Shown: in pieces, positions 25,061 through 35,799 of the stretch
Layout of the letters: each line of letters begins with the position of its first letter
How positions within the stretch are numbered: the stretch's first letter is position 1
Source of the DNA: Cranoglanis bouderius
Lineage: Eukaryota; Chordata; Actinopteri; Siluriformes; Cranoglanididae
Reading direction: 5' to 3'
Assembly (NCBI GenBank): GCA_023630585.1
Contig: CM042560.1
Span: forward strand, 6,174,501 to 6,238,500
Length of the DNA stretch: 64,000 bases
Position numbers and translations under genes: made by a program
The notes under the pieces: model-generated
The model's input: only the letters and a program-made list of their open reading frames with translations
Databases searched by the model: none
What the model was told of the DNA's origin: nothing

Positions 25061-26230
25061 TACAGTCGTGGGGAAAAAGAAAGTACACCCTCCTTCAATT
25101 CTATGTTTTTATTTATCAGGGCATAAATAACAATTGTGAGGTCCTCACCAACTTATATGAACGAACAAATAACCTCAGGTGACAACAAAATAACACAACA
25201 GATCTCAATATGTACTCATTTTTCCCAAAAAGCAGAACTATTGGCTGTTTGGTGTTCTGAAGCACAGGTATGTGTCCACATCATGCCAAGGAGAAAGGAC
25301 ATCAGCCATGAACTCAGAGAAGCAACTGTTGCTTCTCATCAATCTGGGAAAGGTTAGAAGGCCATCTCCAAACATTTTGAAACTCACCATTCTACAGGGA
25401 GAAGGACTGCTTACAAATGGAGAGCCTTCAAGAAAGTTGCCAATCTTCCCAGGAGTGAAAGTCCCAGCAAATTCAGTTCAACGTCAGACAGTTTAATGCT
25501 CAGAGATATAAAGAAAAACCTAAGAGATACATCATGTGATCCTTCCACGAAAGTATGGCTGCTGGACTGATGAAAGTATGGCTTTCATGGAAGGATGGCT
25601 AGGAAAAATCACTTCTCTACTAAAAGAATAGGGAGCATGACTTGGGTTTGCAAAATTGCAAACACAGCACATCACCACAAATACCCCATTCCAACTGTAA
25701 AGAATGGTGGTGGAGGGGTGATGATTTGGACTTGTTTTGCAGCCACAGGACTTGGGGAAACTTGGAGTCATTGAGACAACGATGAACTCCACTTTATACC
25801 AGAATGTTCTTGAGACGAACGTGAGGCCATCTGTCCAGCAGCTTAAGCAGATGCAATTGGGTCGTGCAACAGGACAATGATCCCAAGTACACCATGAAAT
25901 CAACATCTGGCTAAAGAAAACAAAAATGACGGTGTTGGAATGGCTAAATCAAAGTCCAGACCTCAACCCCATTGAGATGTTGTGGCAGGATCTTAAGAGA
26001 GCTGTGTACTTATTTTTCCCCACCTGGTTTCTGAATGTTGGTTTACTTTTTGGAAAAAAATGACTACATATTGAAATCTGTTGTGGTTTTTTTTGTTGTC
26101 ACCTGAGGTTATTTCTTTGTTTATAGAAGTTGGTGAGGACCATACAATTGTTATTTAGGTGCTGATAAATTAAAAACCATAGACTTGAAGGAGGGTGTAC
26201 TTTCTTTACCTCCCCCCCCCCCCCCCCCAA
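25061..26230 (+). mobile_element. Decayed Tc1-like transposon
   Basis: Left end TACAGTCGTGGGGAAAAAGAAAGTACACCCTCC and right end GGAGGGTGTACTTTCTTTACC are inverse. The internal frame shows an N-terminal start (MPRRKDISHELREATVASHQSGKG), an internal deletion, several stops and a terminal SPDLNPIE block near 25960. Non-functional. It sits in the intron between exon B4 and the finger exon of the minus-strand zinc-finger locus, opposite in direction to it. Confidence 0.75.
26210..26230. repeat. Poly-C run at the end of the Tc1 copy
   Basis: About 18 consecutive C residues after CTTTACCT, replacing the expected terminal bases. It may also be an assembly-sensitive site. Confidence 0.7.
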
Positions 26231-28199
26231 TGACTGAATGTTCACAACACTGAATTGTGATTTCAACGACAGCAGTGACTTGTCATGTGCTAATGTGAAC
26301 GCAGGGTAAGGCCCAAGCACTAATTTACAAGTGGCCCACAATTTAAAAGTCACTGCCAGTTCGGCCATGAATTCCCTTTGAATAACTTCATAGCAGCAAT
26401 ATTCATGTATTTTTCAAAATTTCATTACAGCCACGTTTGCTGACTGCTCCAAATGTTATTGTAGTAAAACAGAATACCCAACATTCTTTTACAATTCAGG
26501 AAATCAGAGTTTATGAAGTTTTGTGAACTCTGGACACTGCGTTCCCAAGCTATTGCTCATTTAGTGCAGATGTTTGCTGATGGTTTGAGAAACAGACTGC
26601 CAAGTTCATAGTGAGGTTTCCTGGAAAGTAATCAGTTTGACAAAATGCCACATCTAGGTTCACATTCAAAGCAATTACTACTAATATTTGCATCATATCC
26701 ACAATACAACCACTATATACTCACTGGAAGAAATAAAATTGCTGGATTCGTGATCATAAACCCCGTCTTCTGGTTCAGCTTCAGCTGCTGCTTTCCTGCT
26801 TTGTGTTTTTCCGCAATCCACCAGTCTCACCAAACACATCTTTAACCGAGCCTCCAGTGCTTGCTGGTCTCCATCAAACCTGCTGGTTTTACCTGAAAAC
26901 ACAAAGAAAACAAGTTTCTTCAAAATGAGAACAGGTTGCTAGAGCAAAATTGGACAGTAGCAGTATGTCTTTAAGAAAATGAAATAAAGGAAGTGTTTTG
27001 TGTTCTTATCAGTCTGCCCAAGTTCATAAAATATTGGCCAATGACAAGCCTGTCAAATATAAACTCCTTAATTGGCTAATGTCTACTATGTTGTTCCAAT
27101 TACCAAGTTATTCTAAAGCACAAACTCAAATATTATTAGCACAAATATAATACGAAAGAATAATTGTGAAAATATGTGCGGACGACAAACACACACAAGA
27201 CGAATGGTAAGAAAAATCTCCTGTATTCCCACGGGTCAGAAACTTTATGACTCATGAGATATGGTTAAAATTGTCTCTCATTATAATTAATTCTAATTTG
27301 ATTGTATGTACACTACTCTGTTTTTTTCATTTTTTTTAAAAACTAATTTCGTCTTAGATGTTTATTTTATGACTTACTTTGTCTGGGTCAGTGTTAAAAA
27401 AAAAAAAAAAAATTGATTTCCAAACATTACTTTTTCAACTAAAATTAAATGTTACAGAAAAATGTTGTTTGGATAATCATTTCAGTCGGATAAACATGCA
27501 CAGTACTGTATGTATTTGTAAATTGTATTTAATGTTTGTGTACAAATAGTGAGCCAAACAATGTCTTCTGGGCCAAGTGTCTCAACTTTTAGGACAATCA
27601 TGACCTACAGGATAATTATAGGGAATAAGCTTTGTTTACTTGTTTACACTTTTTGTTTAACTTGTTTAACCACTATATACTCACTGGAAGGAATAAAATA
27701 ATTGTTCTTGGATTCATGATCATAAGTCTCATCTTCTGGCTCACCCTCAGCTGTTGCTTTTCTGTTTTGTAATTTTCTGCAATCCTCCAGCCTGACTGAA
27801 CTCATCTTTAATTGAGCCTGTAATGTTTGCTGGTCTCCATCAAACCTGCTGGATTTTCCTGAAACACAAGGAAAACATTTTCAAACGAAGAAAAGTAAAG
27901 CAATATTTCCAATTACCAAGTTTACTACGAAACTGGACATTTCATTCACAAACTACAGCTCATTTAGTCCATATGGTCACCACCCTAACATATCATTGGA
28001 CTGTATCGGCTGCCCAAAACCCTGGGCGCTGCATCAGTGCCCCTGATTTGCCCAGTGGATCATGCTGTAGTAAACCACACAGAGCCCACCGGTGAAGAGC
28101 AGGGTTTGCCGGCAACACGGCTGAAAACCTCACCTGTTAGACAGTTACTACATCAGATCAGTGGGTCCTGATGACCTTGTTGCAGGGGTACAAACTCCA

Positions 28200-28620
28200 A
28201 TTCCACCAGCCCTGCCAATTTCAGACCCTGAGAAAGTTGCTGGTTCTGACCAAAGAAGTTTGTTCCCTCTAGAACAGAGGTGTGATTGAAAAAGTATACC
28301 CTGCCGTTCCAAACAAGCTGTTCAGTGTATTTTCTTGTTGATATTAGAAAACTGAAGTGATTCCTGAAATGGTTCTTTCCCTTTTGCATCTTAAAGTTGT
28401 CCGACATTCATGCCGTATAGCCACAAGACTGCGTCACTCGGTGAACCCACACATTTGTAAATTTCCATGTTCGCACTGCCCCAGAACACAGGTTCTTCTT
28501 GAGGTTTGCCTTCCTGGGACAGGCATACCAGTTCAAGGTTCTACCCATTGGGCTATCTCTAGCCCCACGGGCATTCTCAACATGCATGTAGGCTACCTTG
28601 TCAATCATAAGACTCTCCTG
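28200..28620 (+). mobile_element. DIRS-like reverse transcriptase fragment
   Basis: Scattered frames spell the DIRS pattern: GVIEKVYP, YFLVD, then RFAFLGQAYQFKVLPIGLSLAPRAFS near 28495-28580. Frameshifts and stops interrupt it. Family knowledge: the VLPFGLSLAPR block is typical of DIRS-type elements in fish. It lies in the intron between exons B2 and B3 of the minus-strand zinc-finger locus. Confidence 0.6.
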
Positions 28621-28639
28621 TCTATCCTCATGAGCCTTG

Positions 28640-29089
28640 GAATTTGTAACGCAGCGTAGTAGTGGTTTCTATCTGGCGGGACGCTCATATCAGGTGACAT
28701 GGAGAGGATCCACATCTACTCCACAAGGTTCAGTGCTAGGTCCTCTTCTGTTCTCCTTCTATACCGGCTCTTTTGGTGAGGTTATATCCTCACATGGGTT
28801 TCCATACCATTGCTATGCCACTGACACTCAACTCATCCTCTCCTTTCCTCCTTCCGACAAAAATGCACGGATCTCAGCATGTCTGGCAGACATCTCATCA
28901 GGGATGGCAGCTCATCAGCTGAAACTCAATCCCAGAAAAACTGAGCTGCTGTACATGCCTGGAGACACATCCTTATGTCAAGATCTTTGTGATCTACCTG
29001 GAAAACTCTTAGAGGTCACCATCTGGCACTGCATGAAACCTTTCGGTAGCCATGGACAACCAACTTTGCAAAAAAAAAAAAAAAAAAAA
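28640..29089 (+). mobile_element. LINE reverse transcriptase fragment (CR1/L2-like) with poly-A
   Basis: An open frame carries [12 protein letters not shown], then [10 protein letters not shown] at the catalytic box, where the usual A-D-D reads A-T-D, then [13 protein letters not shown] run of about 19 A follows at 29071-29089. 5'-truncated and catalytically broken. Clade inferred from motif style. Confidence 0.7.
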
Positions 29090-30599
29090 GTGCAAGGATC
29101 TATCTTCACTTCCAATGCACGTTACATACTTTAGTAGATAACCACTTGCATTCAGATCCAGAATACAACAATTATATACTCACTGGAATGCAAATATACT
29201 CACTGTTTTTGTATTCATGATCATAAGCTCCGCCCTCTGGTTCGCCCTCAGCTGTTGCTTTTCTGCTGTGTATTTTTCCGCAATCCACCAGTCTCACCAA
29301 ACTCATCTTTAATTGAGCGTGCAGTGTTTGCTGGTCTCCATTAAATCTGCTGGATTGATCTGGAACTTAGAAACACAAAGGGAACATCTTCAAAACAAGA
29401 AAGGTTTGCTAAAGCAAACTTTTTTTTTTGGAGTTTACTAAGGGTTGCGTTCACAATGTGTTCACCACCCTAACATTTCATTGGACTGTATCAGCTGTAC
29501 AGTCCTATGTGTTACCTCATATTTATACCCCTGTGAAACAGGAAGTCATGGTTGAACAATTTCTTGTTCCTAGTCACCCGTGTGTACTAAAAAAATTTTT
29601 AAATATCAGTGGGAATATACTTCAAATATATTTTTCACATGTGAATTCATAGGAGTGCCAATAATTGTTGCACATATATTTAACAACATTTTATTTTTTA
29701 TTTTTTGGATAAACCCGTGTTGTGTTTGCAATTGTTTGATATCCATGAGAGCAGAATATTTTAATGATTTTTTTTAAAAACAAAATATCAAAAGGTTAAA
29801 CAAAGACAATTTTTCACAGCCTTCTTTGCTCACGTTTACCTTATTTACCTACTGCTCATATTTCAGCTTCACTTACGATGCACTCTCCGCACACTTTAGG
29901 AAATTATGACCATATGCATTCTGATCCACAAGACAGTCATTATATACTCACTGTTGTTGTATTTATGATCATAAGCCACATCTTTTGGTTCACCCTCAGC
30001 TTTTGCTTTTCTGTAATCCACCAGTCTCACCGAACTCATCTTTAATTGAGCCTGCAGTGTCTCCTGGTCTCCATCAACCATGCTGGGTTCACCTGGAACT
30101 TAGAAACACAAAGAAACCACCTTCAAAAGAAGTCAAAGAAATGGTTTTCTAAAGCAAAGCTACAGTCATACTGGGATATGTATGTATAATATCACCATGC
30201 TCATCTTTCTAATCAGAATTACCTCCAGTAGAAAGATTTTCTTCCGAGATGATATTTGAATTCAGTCCCTGTATTTTTCTGATATCCACCAGTTTCACTG
30301 CACACATCTTTAACGCAGTCTGATCTGTGGGCTGGGGTTCGCCATTACAGCACAAGTCAAGACTGGGCACATCCTCCATGTTCTGCAGTTGCATTTCCAG
30401 CATTATCTCTGCATCTGGCACGTCTTGCTTTGAGACAAACACAAAGCATATGGTACAAGAAAGTTGAAAATTGATACTTCGACGCTCCCGATACCACTTG
30501 AACTCGTACGTGTCGCTTCCTGAAGGGAAAAACAACAACAACAAAACCTCCGAAAAACTAATTTCTTTTTACGATGTACTTCTCCTCTTCTGGAACGGT

Positions 30600-30727
30600 A
30601 AACACAAACGCAGTACCAAGAGACTCTCTAACGTTTCGATTTTATTTGCGCCAAGTAACAATAGGCAAATTAGCCAGTTTTACTTCCGGGTGAAAGGATT
30701 ATGTCAAAATAAAAGTCTCCTATCGCA

Positions 30728-30758
<31 letters not shown>

Positions 30759-31770
30759 TATTAAAACGCATAATAAATGGAAATAGTGGTTGAGGAAAAT
30801 AAAATCAAAATTTACAAAAAAATGTAATTAAATTAATAAAAATAAATAAATCAATAAAATAGACCGCTCTACATACTGAACTGTGTTCTGTAGACCATGG
30901 ACTAAGATTTTTAGACAGTGTAAAAGGAATGAAAGATGAACTGTTTCTATTGGTTACTGACAGTCTTTTTCTGGGAATGATTTCCTCCCATGAACCTTCA
31001 GAAAGCAAACAATAAGATAATTTCACACATTTATTCATCTATCTTAAAGCCTGATTTAAATCTAGTGAGTGCTTTTGCCTTTGGGTGACATTTTGACCCT
31101 TAAACGGTGCAAAATATACATACTGAATACATTTACAACGGATTCCTCAGAATGATTATATTTATGAGAATTTGTGCATGTATAATAATCTATCAACTTA
31201 TGCATATTTATAGGCGTATAAATAGTCATACAAAAACATATTTCATATATATACATATACTTTTAACAAGTTTTATTCTGATATGAGTAGGCTAAAGGTA
31301 TAAAAATAAATAAATAAATAAAAGGAAGAAAAAGGCCTATTAATAGGTGCTACCTGTCCTCCATTGTAAATATTTAATTTAATTATTTAAATGCACATCA
31401 TGTGAATTTGCCATATTTTTTTAACATTTTAAATATCGTTATTGTAATTTTCGTTGTTCTTGGAGCTATAAAACTTTTCATTTGACTTAATGTGAAACCT
31501 TTTACTTCCTGTCCCTACAGTTACTGTTGTTATGATCATAGACATATATGTATTTATGTCTATGGTTATGACAGAGACGCAGCTGCCCAATCTGTACCGG
31601 TACAGTAACGGTAACACCACGCAATTCGCCTCGCATGCGTACATAAGTTATGAAAAGCTTATCAGGTACAGATGCCATGCAAATCCTAAAACATGAAAAG
31701 CCTAAACCGTTATTATGAATAGTGTTGAGTATGGTCATCAAAAACTCTTCTACATTGAAAGATACATTTA
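30600..31770. other. Upstream region of the minus-strand zinc-finger locus
   Basis: Holds the AAT microsatellite and AT-rich DNA with TAAA repeats near 31305. A non-coding first exon would be expected between 30410 and 31000, where a pyrimidine-rich tract before CAG is seen on the minus strand at about 30520. No further coding sequence was recognised. Confidence 0.3.
30720..30765. repeat. AAT trinucleotide microsatellite
   Basis: About a dozen AAT units at 30727-30760, upstream of exon A of the minus-strand zinc-finger locus. Confidence 0.85.
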
Positions 31771-31778
31771 CTCAATTA

Positions 31779-32092
31779 TTAGGGGGGGCCTCGTCGGCCT
31801 CGCGCGTCTGCCTCGCACCTCCAGTGTTGGGGGTTCAATTCCTGCCCTGTGTGAGTGGGGTTTGCATATTCTCTCCGTGTCTCAGGGGGTTTCCTTCGGG
31901 TACTCTGGTTTCCTCCTTCAGTCCATAGACATTGTAGGATGATTGGCATTTCCAAATTGTCTGTAATGTGTGTGTGCGATTGTGCTCTGCGATGGGTTGG
32001 CACCCTGTCCAGCCTATCCCGAGTGCCCTGGCATAGACTCCAGGCTTCTGCGCAACCCTGTATAGGTTAAGCAGTACAGAAAATGGATGTAT
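31779..32092 (-). repeat. Fish dispersed repeat (inverse orientation)
   Basis: Reverse complement of the family at 22185: it contains TTCAATTCCTGCCC, TTTCCTTCGGGTACTCTGG, GGCATTTCCAAATTGTC and the terminal ACAGAAAATGGATG. It is followed by a TG microsatellite at 32097-32122. Confidence 0.65.
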
Positions 32093-32599
32093 GGATGGTG
32101 TGTGTGTGTGTGTGTGTGTGTGAACTATAACTACAGGTTTAATGTTTACATGTGCAATATGTAGTAGGATGTGTCAGCAATCATAGAATACACGTTGTGC
32201 AAGATGGGTTGATGCAGATACGATTGTGTAGATGCTACATCAATGCCAGGTGTGTAAAAGTCATGTAAACACTGAGAATGGGACCAGGGTATGTGTCACC
32301 TGATGCCTATTGCACTGGGTGTTCGTCCTTATTTTTGGGATATGTAGATGGGTAATCACTTGGCCAGTGGTTACAGTATGTTACAGGAAGTTTAAGCTAG
32401 CTATAAATGAATGCCTTTCTTTTCATGATCATTTGTTAATGGATACATGATTTCATCATTTTAAGATCAATTCAGTTTAATGCAATTTCTGTAACTGTCT
32501 TTGTTCACTCATGATTTGCACATGTCTGTTCCTTGGATCATGATGTTCTGTCCTTGCTCATGTTTTTCTCCTCCCTTAGCTTTGGGCATTATCTATAGT

Positions 32600-32905
32600 G
32601 AAAGTGACATGTGAAGGTTAATGTATGGTAACCCATACTTGGAATTTGTCCTCTGCATTTAACCCATCCAAGTTAGTGCACACACATTAGGAGTTGTGAG
32701 TAGTGAACACACACACTACAAACCGTGAACACACCCAGAGCAGTGGGCAGCCATTTTTGCTGCAGCACCCGGGGAGCAGTTGAGGGTTAAGGGCCTTGCT
32801 CAAGTGCCCAACAGTGGCAGCTTGGCGGTGCTGGGATTTGAACTTACAACCTTCTGATCAGTAGCCCAACTTCTTAACCACTGAGCTGCTACCACCACCC
32901 CTATA
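32600..32905. repeat. Fish SINE-like repeat
   Basis: Contains CATTTAACCCATCC, GGGCAGCCATTT, GGGTTAAGGGCCTTGCTCAAG, CAACAGTGGCAGCTTGGC and TTAACCACTGAGCTGC. The reverse strand has tRNA-like promoter remnants. A shorter relative is at 43075-43250. Confidence 0.6.
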
Positions 32906-32909
32906 TGGG

Positions 32910-33550
32910 CTTCTTGCACACACACATCAGTATAAAAGCTTACCGCGTCCAATTTTTGTTTAGACTATAGGACTCCCAGGTTACACGCAACAAACCATCT
33001 CTTTTTCAAATTTAAACAAGGTTGAAACAATAGACAGGGAGAGGTTGAATATACGTGTGAAGTGTCACACTCATTCATCAGCACATACTTCTTCTGGTCC
33101 CACTGCTTTATTGATGTTGAGCATCCGTATGATGTGCCTTACTTGATTGGTGTGAATGGTCGGTGCTCGCTCACCATCAGATGGTGTGCACTAGGTGGTA
33201 GGTTCCTTCTTCACTCAATCGAAGTGAGAAAAGTACTCGTTGCATGTCAGACAGTGTGGCATCTGTTCTGGATGGAGGATGGGAACTGTTGCCTTTGTAG
33301 TCTGTAATAGTCTTCACACCTTGCCACACACAATGGGGGTTGTTGTTGCTGAGTGATTTTCGATCTGTTCTTTATATTTGTGATTTGCATGGTTTTTGTA
33401 TTCATTTCTTTATGTTTAGGCCTGTGTGCCTCCTGATATGAAAGCATTGTCCTGTAAATTTATTAGTTAGATTTTTGGCTTGGAAAGGTTTTAACGTGTT
33501 TATTGACTGTAACATTGGCAGTGCAGAAGTTTATGTAGGACAGGAGCATA
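32910..33550. other. Gene-free interval
   Basis: No coding exon, RNA gene or complete mobile element recognised between the SINE-like repeat and the next dispersed repeat. Confidence 0.4.
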
Positions 33551-33812
33551 TTTGGGGGCCATGGAGGTTTAGTGGTTAGATCGCTTGCCTCGCACCTCCA
33601 GGGTTGGGGGTTTGAATCCTGCCTCCATCCTGTGTGCTTCCAGGTACTCCAGTTTCCTCCCCCAGTGTCCAAAGACAGGAGTTGTAGGCATTTCCAAATT
33701 GTCTTTTGTGCGTGACTGCCCCAAGTGATGTCCCTTGCCTTGTGCCCCAAGGTCTCTGGGATAGACTACCCCCAACCCAACCCCCAACCCTACCCCCAAC
33801 CCTGTGCTTGAC
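33551..33812 (-). repeat. Fish dispersed repeat with C-rich tail
   Basis: Diverged copy of the family at 22185 in inverse orientation. It ends in a C-rich block of CCCAACCC and CCCCCAACCC repeats at 33768-33803. Confidence 0.55.
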
Positions 33813-34025
33813 CCATATTTGCATTGTCAGTATTCTTTTTATTTCTTTTTATTCAATCTGCACAATCAAAGCAGTCCTGAGTTCTGCTGTCTCAGTCCCA
33901 GTTTTCACTGTTCTGATGGTTAAGTCGGCTCTACTGATCAGTGGTTTGTACCATCAGGGGCCAGAAACAGGGACATATGATCTGATAGTGCTAATGTAGG
34001 GAGTGCCTTGCTTTGTTGACTTCCT

Positions 34026-34860
34026 GCCCCCTGTCCCAAATGGCGCACTTCATGTGGACTTGCAGTCTCGTGGCCTTCAGTTGCGCCCTTGATTGCGGTC
34101 TTCATCGAAGCCCGCACTGCAGCAGGCTCACGGCGGCCCACTACCCAGCAGTCCTTGCGACAGACCAATCAGAAAGCAGAGGACGAGTTTCGAGTACAGG
34201 TTTCAGTCAACATGACAGAGAAGAGGATTTTTAATTGCAAATTTTGGTTTTTATAATTAACACTGAATTTACAATGTTAAATTAAATTGTTAAATTGAGC
34301 AGCTGCTAGCATTCATTGATATTCACTTGTTGTGCATGCTTATGTGAGTGTCCTAACAATAAGACATTAGGCAATAAGATAACATTAGGATGTGAGTAAT
34401 TATGACCACAGATGCTAGAGAAAAATATTAATGCATAGATATTGTAAATGTATTCTACGTTATGGGATCAATCCCCTTTCCCTCCGAAATTAAACACCGG
34501 AAAACTGATTAGTGCTGTATCTCTATAACTCCCCAGATCAAAAATGCTATTATAAATGTAGTCAGCGTAGTAATCAAAGCACATTATATGTTAATATTTA
34601 CCGAAAATTGCTGCAAATATAGTCGCTGCTGCTGTCTGTCCCGCTTAAACCCATTCAAACAGATTGACAGCGCGGATTTGTTTGGAACTCTTGAGAGCTA
34701 CATGAACCACGTGACTGCGTCGCGGCGAGATCAAAGATTGTCGCAACTCTCTTTTTCAACGGCTCTGGTCTGCATTAGCCGACGTCACCAAAGTGACGGG
34801 GACACGAAGGGACTCGGAGGGGGGCCACGAGGGCGGAGTGTGCCATTTGGGACAGGGGGC
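34026..34860. mobile_element. Non-autonomous DNA transposon with CCCCCTGTCCCAAATGGC ends
   Basis: The left end GCCCCCTGTCCCAAATGGCG at 34026 and its inverse at 34842-34860 (GCCATTTGGGACAGGGGGC) bound 835 bp. The next inner blocks, with TCGTGGCC, are also roughly inverse. No transposase is visible. The superfamily is uncertain. Confidence 0.6.
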
Positions 34861-35088
34861 TGGACGTTTGTAAAGACGTGTGACACGTGTAGCACTCTTT
34901 TACCATGTGCACTTCAGCCTTTTGGCCACCAGATGCCACTAGCGTGCACTGGGTTGACAAGATTCGAAGAATGACTTCCTTTCTGAAACCGTTGTGAGGA
35001 AAGTTTCGTTTTGTGTTTGAGCTTCGTATCACTACTTATAAATGTAACTGAGACTCACTGGTTTCTGCATATGTGTTATTTCTAATAG

Positions 35089-35126
35089 CGGAGGTCAAGG
35101 AGGAGAAATCCATCATGAAAAAACAG
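35089..35126 (+). other. Possible small exon upstream of the plus-strand zinc-finger locus
   Basis: A pyrimidine-rich tract then TAG precedes 38 nt reading AEVKEEKSIMKKQ, followed by GTTAGT. Position and strand would fit a 5' exon of the zinc-finger gene at 38313, but the frame does not join its first recognised exon, so if used it is probably untranslated. Weak. Confidence 0.2.
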
Positions 35127-35559
35127 GTTAGTTTCTTGTTGTATTTTTTGTCGGGAAGCTACACACAATGCGGAAGCGAGGAGATAGCAAGTTTCCAACA
35201 TTTTTTCCCCCCCGAAATTGCACTCGAACGTGAGATAATGAAAAACTCATTATTCGGATGACGGACAGATTTATTCACTCCTTCACTGCTTATTGTACAG
35301 GCTTCGACAGGCGCTATACAGTATACACTGGATTCAGACAACACACCAGTGATTGCATGAACAGGTGTTGTGCCCAAATCGGTTCGCACGTGACCGTGAG
35401 CGCGCGGAATGCAGCGTCAGAGGAGCCGAGCGGTGTGTAAATAAAACATGTTTCATGTCTTTATGGAGAAACGCGTTATATTGCACAAGCTAGATATTGT
35501 CGCGAATCCTGACTAAGCTAATTTATGTGATTTTTAGGTTAAGCCTAAATGTGACTTTC

Positions 35560-35666
35560 AGGTTATCCTTCAGAAGGTTTGTAATGTAAATGTAAGATAA
35601 AAAACAAACAAACAAAGAAATTTCAGCAGAGGTGCCATAAGGAACAAACCTTCTGAAGGATAACCT
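35560..35666. repeat. Perfect 23-bp inverted repeat, 61-bp loop
   Basis: The arm 35560-35582 (AGGTTATCCTTCAGAAGG then TTTGT) is exactly inverse to 35644-35666. It could be the ends of a tiny MITE or a transcribed hairpin. There is no coding content. Confidence 0.75.
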
Positions 35667-35799
35667 AAAAGGGGTACAATATTTTGGTAAAGTCTAATAA
35701 ACTTCAACTGTCAAAACTAACACACTCAATGTCAATGTACCTGTAACATCTCTCTCTAGATTTAAATAAATAAAAAATTTAAAAAATAACTGCACATTA

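Larger units (their letters stand above)
26725..30092 (-). repeat. Tandem array of four homologous coding exons (module B)
   Basis: Each unit encodes GDQ(Q/E)(T/A)L-A-(Q/R)LKM-(S/C)-VRL-(V/E)-D followed by R/G-K and, in most copies, RKA and a GEP-like acidic stretch, ending just before GTGAGTATAT. Flanking intron sequence, including the donor-side block GTGAGTATATA(G/A)TGG, is also shared, so whole genomic units were duplicated. Spacing between starts is 733, 1501 and 966 bp. The large gap holds DIRS and LINE insertions. Confidence 0.8.

Noticed and set aside
30423..30530. Minus-strand stretch GSDTYEFKWYRERRS upstream of exon A, resembling an immunoglobulin strand
   Set aside because: Not conserved in frame in the two sister loci; the sequence just before the conserved start Met is probably 5' untranslated.
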